The position numbers and the translations under genes are program-made. DNA of 64,000 nucleotides from B10-G9 sp963712165 (lineage in GTDB: Bacteria; Chloroflexota; Anaerolineae; Anaerolineales; UBA11858): contig CAVQGY010000002.1 of the NCBI GenBank assembly GCA_963712165.1, positions 806,001 to 870,000 on the forward strand. The letters are read 5' to 3'. The notes under the pieces are model-generated. The model saw only the letters and a list, made by a program, of their open reading frames with translations, was not told where the DNA came from and did no database searches. This document shows, in pieces, positions 43,194 through 52,414 of this stretch; the first letter of the stretch is position 1, and each line of letters begins with the position of its first letter.

Positions 43194-43925
43194 ATGACCG
43201 AAGAGTTCCACATCCCATTGAGAACCAGGATCAATAGAAGGATTATGCGTGTGTTCTTCAGGACGCTTTACCATCTACTGGGAAAGGTTGAAATATCTGG
43301 TATGGAGAATGTACCTGATCACAACCGATATGTGATTGTCTTTAATCATGTCTCCCTGGTAGAGGTGCCATTTATTGCCGCCTTTTGGCCCCGGACAATA
43401 GAGATCATTGGTGCCCTGGCCGTCTGGTCGAGGGGATACCAGGCCTGGATCGCCCGGTTGTGGGGGGGTATCCAGGTTGATCGAACCCAATATGATCGGC
43501 AAGTATTCAGACAAGTTGATCGTGTATTGCAGGGCGGCCAACCCTTGATGATATCACCCGAAGGTACGAGATCTCGAACTCCAGGGCTGAACCGGGGTAA
43601 GCCCGGTGTTGCCTATATTATCGATCAAGCAGATGCGCTGGTTGTACCTGTTGCCGTGGTTGGAAACACCTACGAGTTTCTCACCCGAGGTGTCAGGTTA
43701 GAGAGGCCAACCATCCAGATGTTCGTAGGTGAACCATTTAAGGTCCCTCCTGTGAGTGGAAAAGGGGTGGAGCGCCGCTCATCCCGCCAGAGGAATACGG
43801 ATTATATTATGGCCCGGTTGGCGGCTATGCTCCCGGAAGACTACCGTGGTGTGTATGCAGATTATGAAAGGATCCTGGCGGGAGATTATGATGCTGTGAA
43901 ATCCGCTTTGCCCTCTGACGGATAG
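43194..43925 (+). CDS. PlsC-like 1-acyl-glycerol-3-phosphate acyltransferase
   Basis: PlsC acylates lysophosphatidic acid to phosphatidic acid. The 243-residue product has a basic amphipathic start, VFNHVSLVEVPFIAAFWP (about 49-66), GGIQVDRTQYDR (about 91), MISPEGTRSRTPG (about 119-131; EGTR motif III) and VVPVAVVGNTYE (motif IV). The catalytic H-x4-D motif reads His-Val-Ser-Leu-Val-Glu, with Glu where Asp is nearly invariant. Activity may persist with Glu but is not assured. plsY is also in the window (62949-63539), so both acylation steps may be encoded nearby. Confidence 0.88.
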   Translation: MTEEFHIPLRTRINRRIMRVFFRTLYHLLGKVEISGMENVPDHNRYVIVFNHVSLVEVPFIAAFWPRTIEIIGALAVWSRGYQAWIARLWGGIQVDRTQYDRQVFRQVDRVLQGGQPLMISPEGTRSRTPGLNRGKPGVAYIIDQADALVVPVAVVGNTYEFLTRGVRLERPTIQMFVGEPFKVPPVSGKGVERRSSRQRNTDYIMARLAAMLPEDYRGVYADYERILAGDYDAVKSALPSDG

Positions 43926-43951
43926 GGTTCTTACTAATTTATTAGGGGGAA

Positions 43952-46900
43952 ATGAGCGACTTGAACCATGCTATAATCGAGTATGGATTTCAACCAGCCA
44001 CCAGGGTCCCATTCCAGGATATGATGCCCTTCATTCTTACCCTATTTAATACTCCAGCATACATGATCTGGCCGGCAAACTGGCTGGGTATTGCAGCCCT
44101 GGTCGTGATGCTGTTAGGTTTGGTTTTCGGGAATTGGTACTGGCGGAACTACCAGCGGGAAATGAAAGAGACTGAGTGGTTCCTATTCGGAATTTTATTG
44201 ACCCTGGCGCCTGTGGCTGTCCTTTTCTTAGGTGTCCAACTCCCTCATTGGGGAGCCATCCCCTTACCCAATATGTCTCTCGAGCCGACCGGTGGTTCAT
44301 TGATGATCCTGGGTGCTTTGCCTGCCATTGTCGCAGGGTGGATCTTAGGACCGATCAGCGCTTCGATTATTGGGCTGATTTCCGGGGTTTGTCTGGCATA
44401 CTGGGATACACATTCCCCTTTTACTGTAATTGAATTCACATTATTCGCCTTATTGATTTCGGTTGCGATCCGACAGCGGTTTCGCACTGCTTTCTTCAGC
44501 ATCCTTCGCCGGCCTTTTTTGGCGAGTCTGCTGATTACGGGTGTAGAAGCCCTGGTATTTATTATGGGCGCTTTTTTCTGGGCTTCTGGATCAGTAGTCG
44601 AGAAACTTGATTTCGCGATTTCCAACCTTGGCGCCGGTGTGGTTGCTTTGGGGGGGAGTTTTGCCATTGCGGGATTGCTGGTTGAGTTTGCACTGGTTGC
44701 CCTCCCGAGGGCGGATGGGATAAAGGGAAAGTTGAGGCCATCACCATCCGAGTCCAGCATCAAAGTCCGTTTCTTGCAGTATGTGGTTTCACTCACCTTG
44801 GTCCTTGTGCTGGTTCTATTGCTGGTTAATTGGTTTGTGGCAGGCAATTCGGCTGAAAAAATGATTGAAAACCAGCTGGAAAATATCGCCCGGACGACAA
44901 CCAATAAGATACCTTTTTTCTTTAACACTGGCCAAAGTTTGATCAGCCAGTATGCCTCGAACCTGTCTGACGATTTTGCGGAGCCTGCAGATCTGGTGGA
45001 GGTTCTCCGCAAGGACTTCCGGTCCATCCCTTTTTTTTCCCAGTTATATGTCTTTGATGCCAACTCGGGATTGATCGGTGCTTATCCTGACCAGGATCCT
45101 CAGGTCTCAGCCTTTACGCCGGAGTTTTACTCAGGTTTGGGATCAGCATTAAACGGAGTGCCTGTCCAGGTCTTTGTCTCCCCGCCTTCTGGCACAGGAA
45201 ATAAAACCGTGATCACTTATATGGGGACGATATCTGGGGGGGAGAGTATTGTATCGGGCGTCCTGGTTGGATTGGTTGATCTGGAATCCAATCCTTTTAC
45301 TCAACCTATTTTAAGTGACCTCAGGGCTGTTCATGAACTTGGCGGCGTGGGATACCTGCTGGATGAAAGTGGCCGGGTTTTGTTTTCTTCCCAAGAGGAC
45401 TTGTACGGTACCTTCTTCCCTAGTTTTGACCACCGCCGCGAAGAGGTATTTTCCAAACAGACCACGGCTGAAGGGGTGCGCCAGCTAGTCTATATCCGCT
45501 CAGCCCTGGGCAGGCCCTGGATCGTGATGCTCACCGTCCCTGCTGTTCAAGCCCAGCAGCTAGCGCTCGATTTGGCTGCCCCTCTCTCAGGGGTGGTTTT
45601 ATTGATATCTTTGATAACAATGGCAGCTATGTACTTCCGCTTGAGCTCAGTGGCAGATTCCCTTCATGTACTCACCAAAGAGGCTGACCGGATCACAAAA
45701 GGCGAATTGGACCATCCCCTGCGCGTTTCTCCTCGGGTAGATGAGGTTGGCCAGCTAAGGCGGGCTTTCGAAAAGATGAGGCGGAGTTTAAAGAACCGCA
45801 TGGTGGAACTTAACCGGCTGTTAACTGTAAGCCAGGGCGTTGCATCATCTTTGGAGATGGCTGATGCAGTGGAGACGATTCTCAGTTCCGCGTTGGAAAT
45901 AGGAGCCTGTTCGGCCCGGATCGTGCTGGACGCGGATGTGCTTCCAGAAGGTTTTTCTTCTGACCCGGAGATGACCCGCATCGGTCAGGGTGAGGACAAC
46001 CAGGCATTTGCCTATCTGGATCCCCAGATCCTCGAAATCGCCCGCAGCCGGTCACCCGTGATGCTCTCCAATCCTTCCCGTATGCCTTTTATGAATCTAG
46101 CAGTGGACGACCCGCTGCCAGGCGCGATCCTGATTGTTGCTGTGCAGCACGAGCAACAATATTATGGAGCAATTTGGCTGGCTTTCCTGGAGCCGCATAA
46201 CTTCCTTGATAGCGAGGTACGCTATATAGTAACCCTGGCAGGGCAGGCGGCCCTAGCCGCGACCAATGCTGCCCTGTTCAGCAGGGCAGAAATCGGTCGG
46301 AAGCGGCTGGCGGCGATCTTGGCCTCAACACCTGATCCTATTCTGGTGCTGGATCATCAGGATCGACTTCTGCTGACAAACCCGGTAGCCTCTGAACTGC
46401 TAGGAATGGAAGGAAAATCAGGCATTGGTGAAGAAATAAATAAAATCACAGATCAAAAAGCCTTGATCGATCTGCTGAATGGAAGTGCAGGAGGGCGCTC
46501 ATCCATAGAATTGAAAATGGATGATGGCCGGATTTTCTTGGCAACGGCATCTCCGGTACATTCCGGCGACCATCAATTGGGAAGGGTTTGTGTACTGCGA
46601 GATATTTCTCAGCTCAAAGAAATGGATGAACTTAAATCAGATTTTGTGGCAACGGTCAGTCATGATCTCAGATCGCCGCTGACCCTTATGCGAGGTTATG
46701 CCACAATGCTCGAGATGGTGGGCGAACTTAACGAACAACAGCAGAATTATGTCCACAAGATCATCACCGGCGTGGAAAGCATGTCACATTTAGTGCAGAA
46801 TCTGCTTGACCTGGGACGAATTGAAGCTGAGGTAGGATTGAAGCTGGATATGATCTCCGCTCCAGACATAGTTTCAGAAGTAGCTGATTCGTTTAAGATC

Positions 46901-47341
46901 CGGGCTTCTCAGAAGAAAATTAAAATTCACATCATACCGCCAAATCAAACCATCCCATTCATCTCAGCGGACAAGGCTTTGCTCCAACAAGCTCTCCGGA
47001 ATTTGGTGGATAATGCCATCAATTTCAACCAGCAAGGCGGTGAGGTCTGGGTAAGGTACAGGCTGGAAGATGGGAAGATCAAATTTGAAGTTGAGGATAA
47101 TGGCATTGGTATATCTCCTGTAGACCAACAGAGGTTATTTGAAAAATTCTACAGGGTAGAGAGCCGAGAGAAGGATAAGCAGGGAGGCACAGGATTAGGC
47201 TTGGCCATAGTAAAATCCATTGCCGAGCGCCATGGGGGCGATGCCTGGATCAAGAGCGAATTGGGTTCCGGGAGTACGTTTTATCTGGCTATTCCCATCA
47301 GACAGCCGGAGAAAAAAGCAAGGCAGAATGAGTATGGATAG
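43952..47341 (+). CDS. Large membrane sensor histidine kinase
   Basis: The 1129-residue frame has five to seven N-terminal TM helices (about 30-245), another TM (about 275-295) starting a Cache-like extracytoplasmic sensor (about 300-530), TM (about 545), HAMP (about 560-610), GAF (about 630-775), PAS (about 785-890), HisKA with the phosphoacceptor His in ATVSHDLRSPLTLM (about 902) and HATPase with LVDNAINF, VEDNGIGISP and GGTGLGLAIVKS. A TGCTATAAT box at 43969-43977 lies inside the first codons; if it is the promoter, translation would start at ATG 44021 or 44024 (MMPFILTLF) instead. GGGGG only two bases before ATG 43952 is poorly spaced. No partner regulator is adjacent. Confidence 0.9.
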   Translation: MSDLNHAIIEYGFQPATRVPFQDMMPFILTLFNTPAYMIWPANWLGIAALVVMLLGLVFGNWYWRNYQREMKETEWFLFGILLTLAPVAVLFLGVQLPHWGAIPLPNMSLEPTGGSLMILGALPAIVAGWILGPISASIIGLISGVCLAYWDTHSPFTVIEFTLFALLISVAIRQRFRTAFFSILRRPFLASLLITGVEALVFIMGAFFWASGSVVEKLDFAISNLGAGVVALGGSFAIAGLLVEFALVALPRADGIKGKLRPSPSESSIKVRFLQYVVSLTLVLVLVLLLVNWFVAGNSAEKMIENQLENIARTTTNKIPFFFNTGQSLISQYASNLSDDFAEPADLVEVLRKDFRSIPFFSQLYVFDANSGLIGAYPDQDPQVSAFTPEFYSGLGSALNGVPVQVFVSPPSGTGNKTVITYMGTISGGESIVSGVLVGLVDLESNPFTQPILSDLRAVHELGGVGYLLDESGRVLFSSQEDLYGTFFPSFDHRREEVFSKQTTAEGVRQLVYIRSALGRPWIVMLTVPAVQAQQLALDLAAPLSGVVLLISLITMAAMYFRLSSVADSLHVLTKEADRITKGELDHPLRVSPRVDEVGQLRRAFEKMRRSLKNRMVELNRLLTVSQGVASSLEMADAVETILSSALEIGACSARIVLDADVLPEGFSSDPEMTRIGQGEDNQAFAYLDPQILEIARSRSPVMLSNPSRMPFMNLAVDDPLPGAILIVAVQHEQQYYGAIWLAFLEPHNFLDSEVRYIVTLAGQAALAATNAALFSRAEIGRKRLAAILASTPDPILVLDHQDRLLLTNPVASELLGMEGKSGIGEEINKITDQKALIDLLNGSAGGRSSIELKMDDGRIFLATASPVHSGDHQLGRVCVLRDISQLKEMDELKSDFVATVSHDLRSPLTLMRGYATMLEMVGELNEQQQNYVHKIITGVESMSHLVQNLLDLGRIEAEVGLKLDMISAPDIVSEVADSFKIRASQKKIKIHIIPPNQTIPFISADKALLQQALRNLVDNAINFNQQGGEVWVRYRLEDGKIKFEVEDNGIGISPVDQQRLFEKFYRVESREKDKQGGTGLGLAIVKSIAERHGGDAWIKSELGSGSTFYLAIPIRQPEKKARQNEYG
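43969..43977 (+). promoter_or_regulatory. Extended -10 near the sensor kinase start
   Basis: TGCTATAAT (43969-43977) in the same CATGCTATAATCG context as the initiator-tRNA promoter at 60070-60082. No -35 match. Transcription near 43984 would exclude the ATG at 43952. Confidence 0.5.
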
Positions 47342-47438
47342 AAGGGGGAGATTGTGGTAGACTTTCTCGTGCAGTAGGAGATGGTTTTGCAGGGGGAAAT
47401 TACAGGGAGTTCAGGACCGGATAAGTGGAAAAGTCCTC

Positions 47439-47467
47439 TTGACTGAGCCCCCTCTAGACAGTATAAT
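47439..47467 (+). promoter_or_regulatory. Promoter of rpoC
   Basis: TTGACT (47439-47444), exactly 17 bp, TATAAT (47462-47467): one of the best consensus matches in the window. The expected start near 47474 gives a ~280-nt leader. 47342-47438 shows nothing else recognisable. Confidence 0.82.
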
Positions 47468-47474
47468 TACGAGT

Positions 47475-47755
47475 TGCATGTTAATTCATTAATCCCCTCA
47501 CATAAGGCGAGCGCTGAAGAGTGATTTCTCTTGCGCTTGCTTTTGTGCGTGCTGGTACTTAATATATCTGTTCTGCCCGGCGGTGCCGTTATTGGACACA
47601 AACAGATTTCACAAATGAGCAATGGTGGAATATTCCCTGTCTGATTTCTCAAGAGAGGAATCGGAAAGGTATTTTTGTGGACAGAATGGGCAGATGAGTT
47701 TTCCTGGCGAGGGAATAAAAACGATTGATCGAATAATCGTACAGGAGGTTTTCGA
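47475..47755 (+). other. Structured rpoC leader
   Basis: About 280 nt with no supported ORF. Hairpin 1: GCGAGCGC (47507-47514) with GCGCTTGC (47533-47540), continued by AAGAG/CTCTT (47517-47521 with 47528-47532), followed by TTTT like an attenuator. Hairpin 2: ATCTGTT with AACAGAT, spanning about 47565-47611. Hairpin 3: GATTTCTC with GAGGAATC around loop AAGA (about 47643-47662). AGGAGG lies just before GTG 47756. Confidence 0.55.
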
Positions 47756-50700
47756 GTGAAAACTAAGGGGTTACAAAAACTTCGAATCGGGATAGCTTCA
47801 CCAGAAATCATCCGCAGCTGGTCTTATGGGGAAGTCCTGGAGCCGGAAACTATCAACTACCGGCGCTTACGGCCGGAGAAAGATGGGTTATTCTGCGAGG
47901 CCATCTTTGGCCCCACCCGGGATTACCAGTGCCATTGTGGCAAATACAAGAATATTCGCTATAAAGGCATCGTTTGTGATAAATGCGGTGTGGAAGTCAC
48001 TCGCTCTGCGGTGCGCCGTGAAAGAATGGGTCATATCGAGCTGGCTGCCCCAGTAGCACATCTTTGGTTCTCCCGACGAATTCCATCCATATTGGGCAGG
48101 TTGCTGGACATGTCCCGCCGGGACCTTGACCGCGTCTTGTATTTTGCCCAGTATATTGTCACCTACGTGGATGAAGAGGCACGGAAAAAAGGGCTGGAGC
48201 AGCTCGATACACGGTTCACTTCTGACGAAGGAGAAGTCGGAGAAGATCTCAGCGATGAGATTAAACTCAAGGAATTGGAGCGGGAAGAGAGGCTTGCTGA
48301 ACTGGTAGCCAAGCAGGAAGAGATCAATTCCCGGTTTGATGAGCAAATCGCCTCAGAACTTGAGCCAGTTATTCAGCAGGGCCAGCGGTTAGAAAAAATT
48401 CTCCAGGATAGCATCGACGATGCTGCCAAGGACGCCCTTTTATTCCCAGATACGGATGTTGCCATCGTCAAGAAAGGGGAAAAGATCAGCACATCCCATA
48501 TCGCGAATATTCAGGATGTTGTTAAGCAGCGTCTGACGGAGATTGAGGAAAGCCTGAAGGAAGCCAAGGAGAACGAATTAGAACACATCAAACTGGATGT
48601 GGCCCGGGTCAGAGCGGAAACAACCAAGGAAATCGGCCAATTAAGAGAGAATCTTGATGTGGCGATCGACTCTGCTCAAGCTGAATACAAGCGACTCCGC
48701 GATGAGCTTATTAACCTCCAACCTTTGACTTTCCTTGGAGAAGCGGAATATCGTGAACTCCGGTCCCGTTGGGGGCAGATCTTCCAGGCTGAGATGGGGG
48801 CTGAGGCATTTTATGATATCCTCAAACGCCTCGATCTGGATGCTTTGTCCAAAGAGCTTTGGAATGAGATCCGCACGACAGGTAGTAAACAAAAGAAGAA
48901 AAAAGCCATCAAGCGGCTGAAAGTTGTCGATGCTTTCCAAAAGACTGAAAATCGACCTGAATGGATGATTCTTACTGTCCTGCCTGTGATCCCGCCAGAC
49001 CTGAGGCCCATGGTCCAGTTGGATGGTGGAAGATTCGCCACTTCGGATCTGAATGACCTCTATCGCCGGGTGATCAACCGCAACAATCGGCTGAAGCGAT
49101 TGCTTGAGCTTGGTGCTCCGGATGTCATTGTCAGGAATGAGAAGCGCATGCTCCAGGAAGCGGTAGATTCCCTGATTGATAACTCGCAGCGCGGAAAGGC
49201 CCTCTCACGCCGCGGACGGCGAGAGCTTAAATCCCTCAGCGATATGCTCAAGGGGAAGAAAGGACGTTTCCGCCGTAACTTGCTCGGCAAACGGGTTGAT
49301 TATTCTGGTCGTTCGGTAATCGTCTCAGGACCGAAACTGGAAATGTCTCAGTGTGGTCTGCCAAAGAAGATGGCCCTGGAACTTTTCCGGCCTTTTGTTA
49401 TTTCCATCCTGGAAAAACGAGGTTTTGCCACTAATGTCAAGGGCGCCAAACGCCTGATCGAACGAAATCGTCCTGAGGTCTGGGAGGCACTTGATGAGGC
49501 TATCAAGAGTCGTCCAGTATTGCTCAACCGCGCCCCGACGCTGCACAGACTGGGCATCCAGGCTTTTGAACCTCAATTAATTGAAGGAAACGCGATACAG
49601 CTTCACCCGCTGGTATGTACCGCCTTCAACGCAGACTTTGATGGTGACCAGATGGCTGTTCATGTCCCGCTGTCTGCAAAAGCGGTCACGGAAGCCCGAG
49701 AGTTGATGCTTTCTACTAAGAACCTGCTCAAACCTGCTAATGGCGAACCGATTATTGCACCTTCCAAGGATATGGTTATGGGTGTTTACTTCCTGACCAG
49801 GGAAGATGAACGCCCCTATCCAGGAGATGGCAGAATATTCTCTACTAAGGAAGAGGTGGAGGTTGCCTACCAATTGGACCAGGTCAAGATTCCTACCAAG
49901 ATCAAACTTCTGGCTGAAACCTGGTACGACGATGAAGGCGAGCGCATGGATGCACCCGAAGAAAGGGTGATTGATACAACAGTGGGCCGAACCATATTGA
50001 ATATGTCTCTCCCTCCTGAGGTCCAGTTTGTAAACTGGGGTCTGGTTAAGGGTGATGTAAAGGACTTGATCACAGAGATCTACGAATACTGTGATAACGA
50101 TATCACTACCCGTTCTGCTGACAAGATCAAGGATCTGGGTTTTGAGTTTGCCACCAAGTCAGGTTATTCGATTGCTGTTGGTGACTTGCAGATACCTCCC
50201 GAAAAGGAGGAGATCGTTGCCGAGGCGCTTGAACAGGTCAAGGCTGTGGAACGCAACTTCCGCCGCGGTCTGTTAACCGATCAGGAACAGGAAGATCGTG
50301 TGATCGATATCTGGCAGAAGACCACCGCTCTGGTGGGTGATGCCGTCAAGGCCAATATGGACCCCCACGGGAATATGTCTGTAATGGCTGTCTCTGGCGC
50401 GACCAAAGGCGGCTTTGGCATTGTCTCCCAGCTCACGGGTATGAGAGGTTTGATGGCGGATCCTTCCGGTCAGATCATCCCTCTTCCCATCCGGTCCAGT
50501 TTTAGGGAAGGGCTCACATCTCTGGAATATTTCCTTTCCTGCCACGGTGCTCGTAAAGGTCTGGCGGACACCGCGCTGCGGACTGCTGATGCAGGCTATT
50601 TGACCAGGCGCCTTGTGGATGTGTCCCAGGATGCGATCATCAACGCTGAAGACTGTGAGACTGAAAACCACATTGTGCTTGAGCGTTCCGAAGACGTTGC

Positions 50701-52054
50701 CGGGCAAACCCTGCATGACCGAGTTTTTAGCAGAGTATTGGCTGCGCATGTTGTTGATAATGAGACAGGTGAAATCCTGTATGAAAAAGGCACCCTGGTA
50801 ACCAGGGAGGTGGCCCGAAAAATCCAACGATCCCAAGTCGAGAGCGTACATGTGTATTCTCCTCTGACCTGTGAGTTGGAATATGGGCTCTGTGCCAAAT
50901 GTTATGGGATTGATCTGGGACGGGGAGAACCTGTCCAGCTTGGCGCGACAGTGGGTATTGTCGCTGCCCAATCGATCGGCGAGCCTGGCACTCAGCTGAC
51001 ATTGCGGACTTTCCATACTGGTGGTGTTGCCGCCGCGAGTGATATCACGACCGGTCTTCCCCGTGTTGAGGAACTATTTGAAGCCCGCAAGGCCCCCAAA
51101 GGCGAGGCTGTTCTCACCGAGATCGCAGGGAAAGTCAGTATCGAAAAATCTGACCGCTACAGTGATATGCGTGTGATCCGCGTGACCCACAGCGAAATGG
51201 TCAGCGATACATATGAACTGGAAAAGTTCTGGCGCAGGCGTGTCGGTGATGAGGATAAGGTCGAGAAAGGCGATGTGATCGCCTCCCTGGACGCGGACAA
51301 CAAACTCCTTGCTAAGAATGCAGGTCGGGTTCGGATTGAGGACCGCACGATCATCATCTCTCATGAGGTGAAAGATGAAAAGTATTACGAAATTCCCAGC
51401 AATGCCCGACTCGCTGTGGAAATGGGAGAGATGGTGGTACCTGCACAGAGGTTGACAGAAGGTTCATTGAATACCCATGATATCCTGCGGATCAGCGGCC
51501 GGGATGCCTGTCAGCGTTATATGTTATCCGAAGTACAGAAAGTTTACCGCTCACAGGGTCAGAACATCCATGATAAACACTTTGAGATTGTCATCGCCAA
51601 GATGATGTCCCGGGTGAACGTCACGGATTCAGGAGATTCTGAATCCCTGCCGCGAGAACTGACCAATCGGGTAGCAGTGATACAAGAGAATGAAGATCTT
51701 CTCCAGGAAGGCAAACGCCCATTGAAATATGCCGATGTGCTCCTTGGTATTACCAAAGCCGCACTGAACACGGATTCATTCCTTTCCGCGGCGTCATTCC
51801 AGCACACTATCAAGATCCTGACCCAAGCAGCAGTGAATCGTGATGAGGATCCGCTATTTGGCCTGAAAGAAAATGTGATCATCGGAAAACTGATTCCTGC
51901 TGGTACAGGATTCGTCCGCGGTCCGTTTGCTGCCAGATCGGACGAGACCGAAGAGAATTTAGAAGTGGTTGAGTTGGGAGATGGTGAATTGGTAGCTGTG
52001 TTAGATGAGATTGTTGAGGGAGAAGAGGTACAAGACCTGGAAGTCAACGATTAG
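47756..52054 (+). CDS. rpoC: RNA polymerase beta' subunit
   Basis: The catalytic subunit of RNA polymerase. The 1432-residue product has the N-terminal zinc site CHCGKYKNIRYKGIVCDKCG (about 59-78), the clamp and lid region ending KKGRFRRNLLGKRVDYSGRSV, split over about 500-522, the catalytic NADFDGDQMAVH (about 625-636), the bridge-helix/trigger-loop region and the second zinc site (C..CELEYGLCAKCYG). Between about residues 125 and 320 lies a very charged, helical insert, at the place of the non-conserved beta' domain of Thermus. GTG 47756 has AGGAGG before it. rpoB is not upstream, which is unusual; the gene is monocistronic, with its own promoter and terminator. Confidence 0.98.
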   Translation: MKTKGLQKLRIGIASPEIIRSWSYGEVLEPETINYRRLRPEKDGLFCEAIFGPTRDYQCHCGKYKNIRYKGIVCDKCGVEVTRSAVRRERMGHIELAAPVAHLWFSRRIPSILGRLLDMSRRDLDRVLYFAQYIVTYVDEEARKKGLEQLDTRFTSDEGEVGEDLSDEIKLKELEREERLAELVAKQEEINSRFDEQIASELEPVIQQGQRLEKILQDSIDDAAKDALLFPDTDVAIVKKGEKISTSHIANIQDVVKQRLTEIEESLKEAKENELEHIKLDVARVRAETTKEIGQLRENLDVAIDSAQAEYKRLRDELINLQPLTFLGEAEYRELRSRWGQIFQAEMGAEAFYDILKRLDLDALSKELWNEIRTTGSKQKKKKAIKRLKVVDAFQKTENRPEWMILTVLPVIPPDLRPMVQLDGGRFATSDLNDLYRRVINRNNRLKRLLELGAPDVIVRNEKRMLQEAVDSLIDNSQRGKALSRRGRRELKSLSDMLKGKKGRFRRNLLGKRVDYSGRSVIVSGPKLEMSQCGLPKKMALELFRPFVISILEKRGFATNVKGAKRLIERNRPEVWEALDEAIKSRPVLLNRAPTLHRLGIQAFEPQLIEGNAIQLHPLVCTAFNADFDGDQMAVHVPLSAKAVTEARELMLSTKNLLKPANGEPIIAPSKDMVMGVYFLTREDERPYPGDGRIFSTKEEVEVAYQLDQVKIPTKIKLLAETWYDDEGERMDAPEERVIDTTVGRTILNMSLPPEVQFVNWGLVKGDVKDLITEIYEYCDNDITTRSADKIKDLGFEFATKSGYSIAVGDLQIPPEKEEIVAEALEQVKAVERNFRRGLLTDQEQEDRVIDIWQKTTALVGDAVKANMDPHGNMSVMAVSGATKGGFGIVSQLTGMRGLMADPSGQIIPLPIRSSFREGLTSLEYFLSCHGARKGLADTALRTADAGYLTRRLVDVSQDAIINAEDCETENHIVLERSEDVAGQTLHDRVFSRVLAAHVVDNETGEILYEKGTLVTREVARKIQRSQVESVHVYSPLTCELEYGLCAKCYGIDLGRGEPVQLGATVGIVAAQSIGEPGTQLTLRTFHTGGVAAASDITTGLPRVEELFEARKAPKGEAVLTEIAGKVSIEKSDRYSDMRVIRVTHSEMVSDTYELEKFWRRRVGDEDKVEKGDVIASLDADNKLLAKNAGRVRIEDRTIIISHEVKDEKYYEIPSNARLAVEMGEMVVPAQRLTEGSLNTHDILRISGRDACQRYMLSEVQKVYRSQGQNIHDKHFEIVIAKMMSRVNVTDSGDSESLPRELTNRVAVIQENEDLLQEGKRPLKYADVLLGITKAALNTDSFLSAASFQHTIKILTQAAVNRDEDPLFGLKENVIIGKLIPAGTGFVRGPFAARSDETEENLEVVELGDGELVAVLDEIVEGEEVQDLEVND

Positions 52055-52090
52055 GATATTTAGTAATTCCTGACTCCCCAGTAGATTGTG

Positions 52091-52123
52091 ATACGGCTCC
52101 CAAGTAGGGAGCCGTATTTTTTT
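52091..52123 (+). terminator. Terminator of rpoC
   Basis: ATACGGCTCC (52091-52100) and GGAGCCGTAT (52108-52117) form a perfect 10-bp stem with a 7-base loop and seven T. Confidence 0.95.
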
Positions 52124-52414
52124 ATGAGGGTGAAGGATGGGAGAACCTGAGGAGTTTCCAGTACCATGGACCTCCTAATTAGAAAAGACTGACGCAAATT
52201 TACCAGGATCACCCTTCCCCCATTGAACTTTCCATTCTCCAGCTGGGAGGGACTCCTCTCAGGGGGTAAGTTCAGAGGGCCGCCGGGATTTCATGTTATA
52301 ATGCTCATCGACTAATTTCCCGCTTGAGAATAATGTGAAAAGATATCGGAATACGGATCGTGGAGCAGGTACCGCAATACTCGTATTCCGTGTTGTGTTG
52401 TAGTTGGAGGAAAT
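52124..52414 (+). other. gyrA upstream region with leader hairpin
   Basis: No gene is seen. It holds the extended -10 at 52294-52302 and, in the ~105-nt leader, a perfect 9-bp stem CGGAATACG (52347-52355) / CGTATTCCG (52382-52390) with a 26-base loop, ending 15 bases before the GGAGG site. It could be a regulatory leader structure. Confidence 0.5.
52294..52302 (+). promoter_or_regulatory. Extended -10 of gyrA
   Basis: TGTTATAAT (52294-52302) in the context CATGTTATAATGC. No consensus -35 at 17 bp. Confidence 0.6.

Noticed and set aside
44245..45063. Minus-strand 272-residue frame opposite the sensor kinase
   Set aside because: It is a shadow of the kinase coding strand; the translation is Lys/Ser/Pro-rich with no domain, and no promoter was seen.
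50273..51016. Minus-strand 247-residue frame opposite rpoC
   Set aside because: Lies wholly within highly conserved rpoC sequence; its composition is that of a codon shadow.
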